Assembly (NCBI GenBank): GCA_003505715.1
Contig: DNXU01000320.1
Coordinates: 3,262-10,740 of the forward strand
DNA: 7,479 nt
Reading direction: 5' to 3'
DNA from: Cyanobacteria bacterium UBA8803
Lineage (GTDB): Bacteria; Cyanobacteriota; Cyanobacteriia; Cyanobacteriales; Coleofasciculaceae
In this document: piece by piece, positions 5,200 to 7,479 of the stretch
Numbering within the stretch: position 1 is the first letter of the stretch
Layout: the number at the start of each line of letters is the position of its first letter
Position numbers and translations under genes: made by a program
Notes under the pieces: model-generated
What the model saw: the letters and a program-made list of their open reading frames with translations, nothing else
Told to the model about the DNA's origin: nothing
Databases searched by the model: none

Positions 5200-6321
5200 A
5201 TGAACATTAGTCTAAGTAGAAAACAAATTTGTAGCAAAATGCAATACACTTGGCCTCGGATTTCCTTAATATTTATTTACAATATCAGAGTTCCCTGTTT
5301 GACGGTAGGGCTGAGTTTACTGATAGCAGGTAGCAACATTAGACCGATTGCTGCTGAACCCCTAGGGCACAAGTTACGCCAAAGCCCCCCAACCTTGGGG
5401 GGAACCCGAATATTCTCCCCCCAAGGTTGGGGGGCCGGGGGAGCAAAAAGGGTAAGCCAGATTGGGGTGACTACTCACTCCTCACTTCCCAATAGATGGT
5501 TAGCACAATCCCTGCCCTCGCTCAAACCGACACAACCTGCCGCCCTAGAACAGCTGAATCGAGGATTGGCGTTGGTGCAACAGGGGAAGTTACCTGAAGC
5601 GATCGCCGCTTTTCGACAGGCTACTCAACTCAATCCCAAGCTAGCAGCAGCGCACTACAATCTGGGGTTAGCCTTGCGACAGTCAGGACAATTGCAAGAA
5701 GCAGCGGATGCCTTTTACCAAGCAACCCAGGCCGACCCCAATTTTGCCCTAGCATTTGCTAACCTAGGTGCAGCACTGTTGGAAGGTAATAATTTGCAGC
5801 AGGCACGGGATTATCTGGCCAGAGCGATCGAACTTGACCCCAATCTGGGTGTTGCCCATTACAATTACGGTCTGGTACTTTCCCAGTTGGGAGAAGTGGA
5901 GGGAGCGATCGCAGCCTTCAAGAAGGCGATGCAGTTAAGTACAAATGCACCAGAACCTGCCTATCATTTAGGTCTGATTTATTGGCAACAGGGCAAGATA
6001 GAAGAAGCTAAAAAATTCTTGCAGCAAGCCCTTAAAATTAGTCCCCAATACCCTGAGGCTTACTACAGCTTGGGTTCAATTTTATTTGCTCAAGGAGATT
6101 TAGACGGTGCCCTCGAAGCCTTCCGACAAGCAGCCCAGAGTAACTCCAATTACGCTAATGCTTACTATGGGGCTGGCTTAGTATTTCTACGCCAGAATCG
6201 ATTGAGCGACGCTCAGCAAGTGCTGCAATATGCTAGAGATCTATACAAGGCTCAAGGTAATACTGAGTGGGCAGCAAATGCTGAGGAACTCTTGGAGAAC
6301 GCTCGCAATTCTAACCCCTAG
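5200..6321 (+). CDS. Exported tetratricopeptide-repeat (TPR) protein with an in-frame palindromic repeat
   Basis: This 373-residue protein is a likely exported protein-interaction scaffold. A hydrophobic stretch at about 31-44 (VPCLTVGLSLLIAG) before PIAAEP (49-54) looks like a signal peptide, with an unusually long N-terminal part; Met14 is an alternative start, but neither start has a good Shine-Dalgarno. Residues 54-112 are a linker that includes the translated palindromic repeat (62-79: Gly/Pro-rich, SPPTLGG...SPQGWGA). From about 113 to 351 there are seven consecutive 34-residue TPR units, each with the pattern NLGLAL..G...EA...F.QA..L.P. The repeats are regular and similar to each other, so they form a superhelical binding surface. 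Partners cannot be inferred: the gene is alone on its strand between long spacers. TPR codons include two perfect HIP1 sites, while the linker is much richer in C- and G-runs than its surroundings, fitting an inserted element. Confidence 0.9.
   Translation: MNISLSRKQICSKMQYTWPRISLIFIYNIRVPCLTVGLSLLIAGSNIRPIAAEPLGHKLRQSPPTLGGTRIFSPQGWGAGGAKRVSQIGVTTHSSLPNRWLAQSLPSLKPTQPAALEQLNRGLALVQQGKLPEAIAAFRQATQLNPKLAAAHYNLGLALRQSGQLQEAADAFYQATQADPNFALAFANLGAALLEGNNLQQARDYLARAIELDPNLGVAHYNYGLVLSQLGEVEGAIAAFKKAMQLSTNAPEPAYHLGLIYWQQGKIEEAKKFLQQALKISPQYPEAYYSLGSILFAQGDLDGALEAFRQAAQSNSNYANAYYGAGLVFLRQNRLSDAQQVLQYARDLYKAQGNTEWAANAEELLENARNSNP
5384..5435. repeat. Palindromic repeat element, perfect 20-base inverted arms, inside the TPR gene
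   Basis: The arms 5384-5403 (GCCCCCCAACCTTGGGGGGA) and 5416-5435 are exact reverse complements around a 12-base centre (5404-5415). Each arm is itself nearly palindromic: six C, AACCTT or AAGGTT, six G. I recall sequences of this CCCCCCAACCTTGGGGGG type as highly repeated, MITE-like or REP-like elements in cyanobacterial genomes, usually between genes. The flanks (CCCTAGGG at 5360-5367, CCGGGGGAGC at 5435-5444) also resemble what I remember of such copies, so the full element may be somewhat longer. Here it lies in a coding frame and adds no stop codon. Confidence 0.85.
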
Positions 6322-6364
6322 CAGCTATCTCTCCACCCTTGAATGTCTGCTGCGATAATGTTGA

Positions 6365-6391
6365 CAGTGTAGAATAAATCCATTTACACTG
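6365..6391. repeat. Inverted repeat CAGTGTA / TACACTG
   Basis: Perfect 7-base arms (6365-6371 and 6385-6391) can extend by a G-T wobble and an A-T pair towards an A/T-rich loop. It lies 43 bases after the TPR stop. It could be a weak terminator without a T-run or a regulator binding site. The sequence does not decide between these. Confidence 0.5.
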
Positions 6392-6467
6392 GTTAACATA
6401 TAGTGATAGTGTCTGCGTAAGACTCAACCTATATTCAAGTTAAATGGAGTTAGTGGAATAAATACTT

Positions 6468-6498
6468 TTGTAAGTAGTTTAAAAAATTTGGCTATAAA
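6468..6498 (+). promoter_or_regulatory. Weak promoter candidate for the sugar transferase gene
   Basis: TTGTAA (6468-6473) and TATAAA (6493-6498) resemble the -35 and -10 boxes of a sigma-70 promoter. The 19-base spacing is longer than ideal and such A/T-rich matches arise by chance, so this is tentative. A transcript from here would have a leader of about 240 bases that includes the hairpins at 6515-6560. Confidence 0.25.
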
Positions 6499-6514
6499 GG
6501 GTTAACGGATCGCC

Positions 6515-6560
6515 AACTAAATCCGCTGCATCTACATTTAGTTAATAGCTGCAATGCAGC
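6515..6560 (+). repeat. Pair of adjacent hairpins upstream of the sugar transferase gene
   Basis: AACTAAAT (6515-6522) and ATTTAGTT (6536-6543) are perfect arms around a 13-base loop. Four bases later comes a 13-base palindrome, GCTGCA-A-TGCAGC (6548-6560). GCTGCA also occurs in the loop of the first hairpin (6525-6530), so it could pair with the TGCAGC of the second and give alternative folds. This could be a leader structure or tandem operator sites. No known riboswitch class is recognised. Confidence 0.5.
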
Positions 6561-6744
6561 CTAGCTTAAATACGTCTACCATTTCTCAAAGACACTAATA
6601 CTCAGTGGGTTAAGAGTTCCAGGGAACAGGAACTTGTACCAGTTTGTACTAGTCAAGTAAACTTAACAAGTTAGGCTGATCGGCAATTAAGAAATCAGGG
6701 CATCTCTAGTGAAAGCAACTACACCTGATGATCCAGCAATCTAA

Positions 6745-7479
6745 ATGGTAATCCCTCAAGAATATACGGTTAACAAGCCCGATCTGCGGGCTCCCTTGAT
6801 TGCCAAACTGCGTCGCGGAGTAGGCATCAGTTGGATTCGAGTAATTACCCTTGTCGTGCTAGATAGCCTTATGCTGTCTGCCGCTTGGTTCATTGCAGTT
6901 AAAATAGGAACACCAGTCAATTCTTTTAACTTACTTTGGAGCAGTGCCCAACAGTCCCCAGGCTTACTGGTTGCTATTCTGACAATTAACTTAGGCATTC
7001 TGGCTGCTTCGGGGCTTTATGGCACTGACGATAAACGCCGTAGCTTTTTGAGCTTAATTAAAGCGATTACGTTAGCTCAAGTAGTTCTTTTGAGCCTCGC
7101 TTTTTTTTATCAGCCAGGTGAAGTGTTCGTATCGCGCTCAGCGTTCCTCATCGCCTGGTTACTAGCCTTAGTTTTAGTCTTTGGAGAACGTTTGCTGCTC
7201 CATGCAGCTGTAATTACCTTGCGTCGCCAAGGTACAGTCCGAAACCGAGTGTTCCTAATTGGTAAACCTGAAGACACGGCGAAAGCTCGAAAAATCATCG
7301 ATAAGTTAGCTCAATGCAATGTTTTGGGTGAGAGTAACTTATCTACCAGCAGTACCTCAGAACAGTGGAATGAGACGCTAGAAAAAATTGTTGAATTAGG
7401 AACCAGCGAGGTTTTCATTTGCTCCTGGCAGTCAGTCAAAAACCCAATTTTTTTATTTTGGCAGTTTAAAAATGCTGGC
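6745..7479 (+). CDS. Polyprenyl-phosphate sugar transferase, N-terminal part (cut by window edge)
   Basis: An uninterrupted frame of 245 codons runs to the right edge. A TAA lies immediately before the ATG, so the protein cannot start further upstream; the next Met (residue 43) is inside the first membrane helix. No clear Shine-Dalgarno is present. Four membrane helices are visible (about 30-54, 72-92, 101-122 and 132-149), followed by a cytosolic Rossmann-like region starting NRVFLIGKPED (167-177), like the CoA_binding_3 domain. This is the front half of the WbaP/CpsE-type polyisoprenyl-phosphate hexose-1-phosphate transferases, which load the first sugar on the lipid carrier at the inner membrane for exopolysaccharide synthesis. 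The catalytic transferase domain would lie beyond the edge, so the assignment rests on topology and this middle domain. The glycine motif here (LIGKPED) is weaker than the usual VxGxGxxG, so some divergence is possible. It may open an exopolysaccharide gene cluster. Confidence 0.75.
   Translation, partial: MVIPQEYTVNKPDLRAPLIAKLRRGVGISWIRVITLVVLDSLMLSAAWFIAVKIGTPVNSFNLLWSSAQQSPGLLVAILTINLGILAASGLYGTDDKRRSFLSLIKAITLAQVVLLSLAFFYQPGEVFVSRSAFLIAWLLALVLVFGERLLLHAAVITLRRQGTVRNRVFLIGKPEDTAKARKIIDKLAQCNVLGESNLSTSSTSEQWNETLEKIVELGTSEVFICSWQSVKNPIFLFWQFKNAG

Larger units (their letters stand above)
6322..6744. other. Intergenic spacer with several inverted repeats
   Basis: This 423-base spacer, relatively A/T-rich, lies between the TPR gene and the sugar transferase gene on the same strand. 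It has no plausible gene. It holds inverted repeats at 6365-6391, 6515-6543, 6548-6560 and 6615-6634 (AGTTCC/GGAACT, 8-base loop). No intrinsic terminator with a T-run follows the TPR gene. The length and structure suggest that the sugar transferase has its own promoter, and possibly a long structured leader, rather than read-through from the TPR gene. Confidence 0.55.

Noticed and set aside
6756..6998. Minus-strand open frame opposite the sugar transferase gene
   Set aside because: The plus-strand frame there encodes membrane helices and a continuous 245-codon protein; the antisense frame has no recognisable features. The same holds for the antisense frame at 7110-7298.

Overview
The window looks like chromosomal DNA of a cyanobacterium, probably a filamentous or Microcoleus/Oscillatoria-like lineage. 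The evidence is five perfect HIP1 octamers (GCGATCGC, starting at 2809, 3558, 4931, 5599 and 5905), several one-off variants, short repeats with a 7-base period between genes, and protein families that are mainly cyanobacterial (a DUF1400 hydrolase and a DUF4278 protein). The exact genus cannot be read from the sequence.

Layout from left to right. A secreted DUF1400 alpha/beta hydrolase lies on the minus strand (38-1912). A 374-base spacer with no convincing gene follows. A small DUF4278 protein (2287-2538, plus) converges on a large EF-G-like translation-factor GTPase (2684-4759, minus, GTG start). Between these two are a strong hairpin terminator and two heptad-repeat arrays. A 440-base divergent spacer carries an octamer repeat and a chain of stem-loops, one of which resembles the right-end hairpin of an IS200/IS605 transposon. 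Next comes an exported TPR-repeat protein (5200-6321, plus). After a 423-base spacer with several inverted repeats, a polyprenyl-phosphate sugar transferase of exopolysaccharide synthesis begins at 6745 (plus) and runs off the right edge.

The genes do not form one pathway. Orientations alternate, spacers are long, and each gene is probably its own transcription unit. Three of the five products are predicted to be exported or in the membrane. The right edge may be the start of an exopolysaccharide locus, but only one gene of it is visible.

I see no clear new multi-gene system. The most notable feature is a perfect 20-base-arm palindromic repeat of a type I recall as dispersed in cyanobacterial genomes. 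It sits in frame inside the TPR gene, just after the signal peptide, so the repeat is translated as a linker. The multi-hairpin region at 4878-5012 is the second point of interest.
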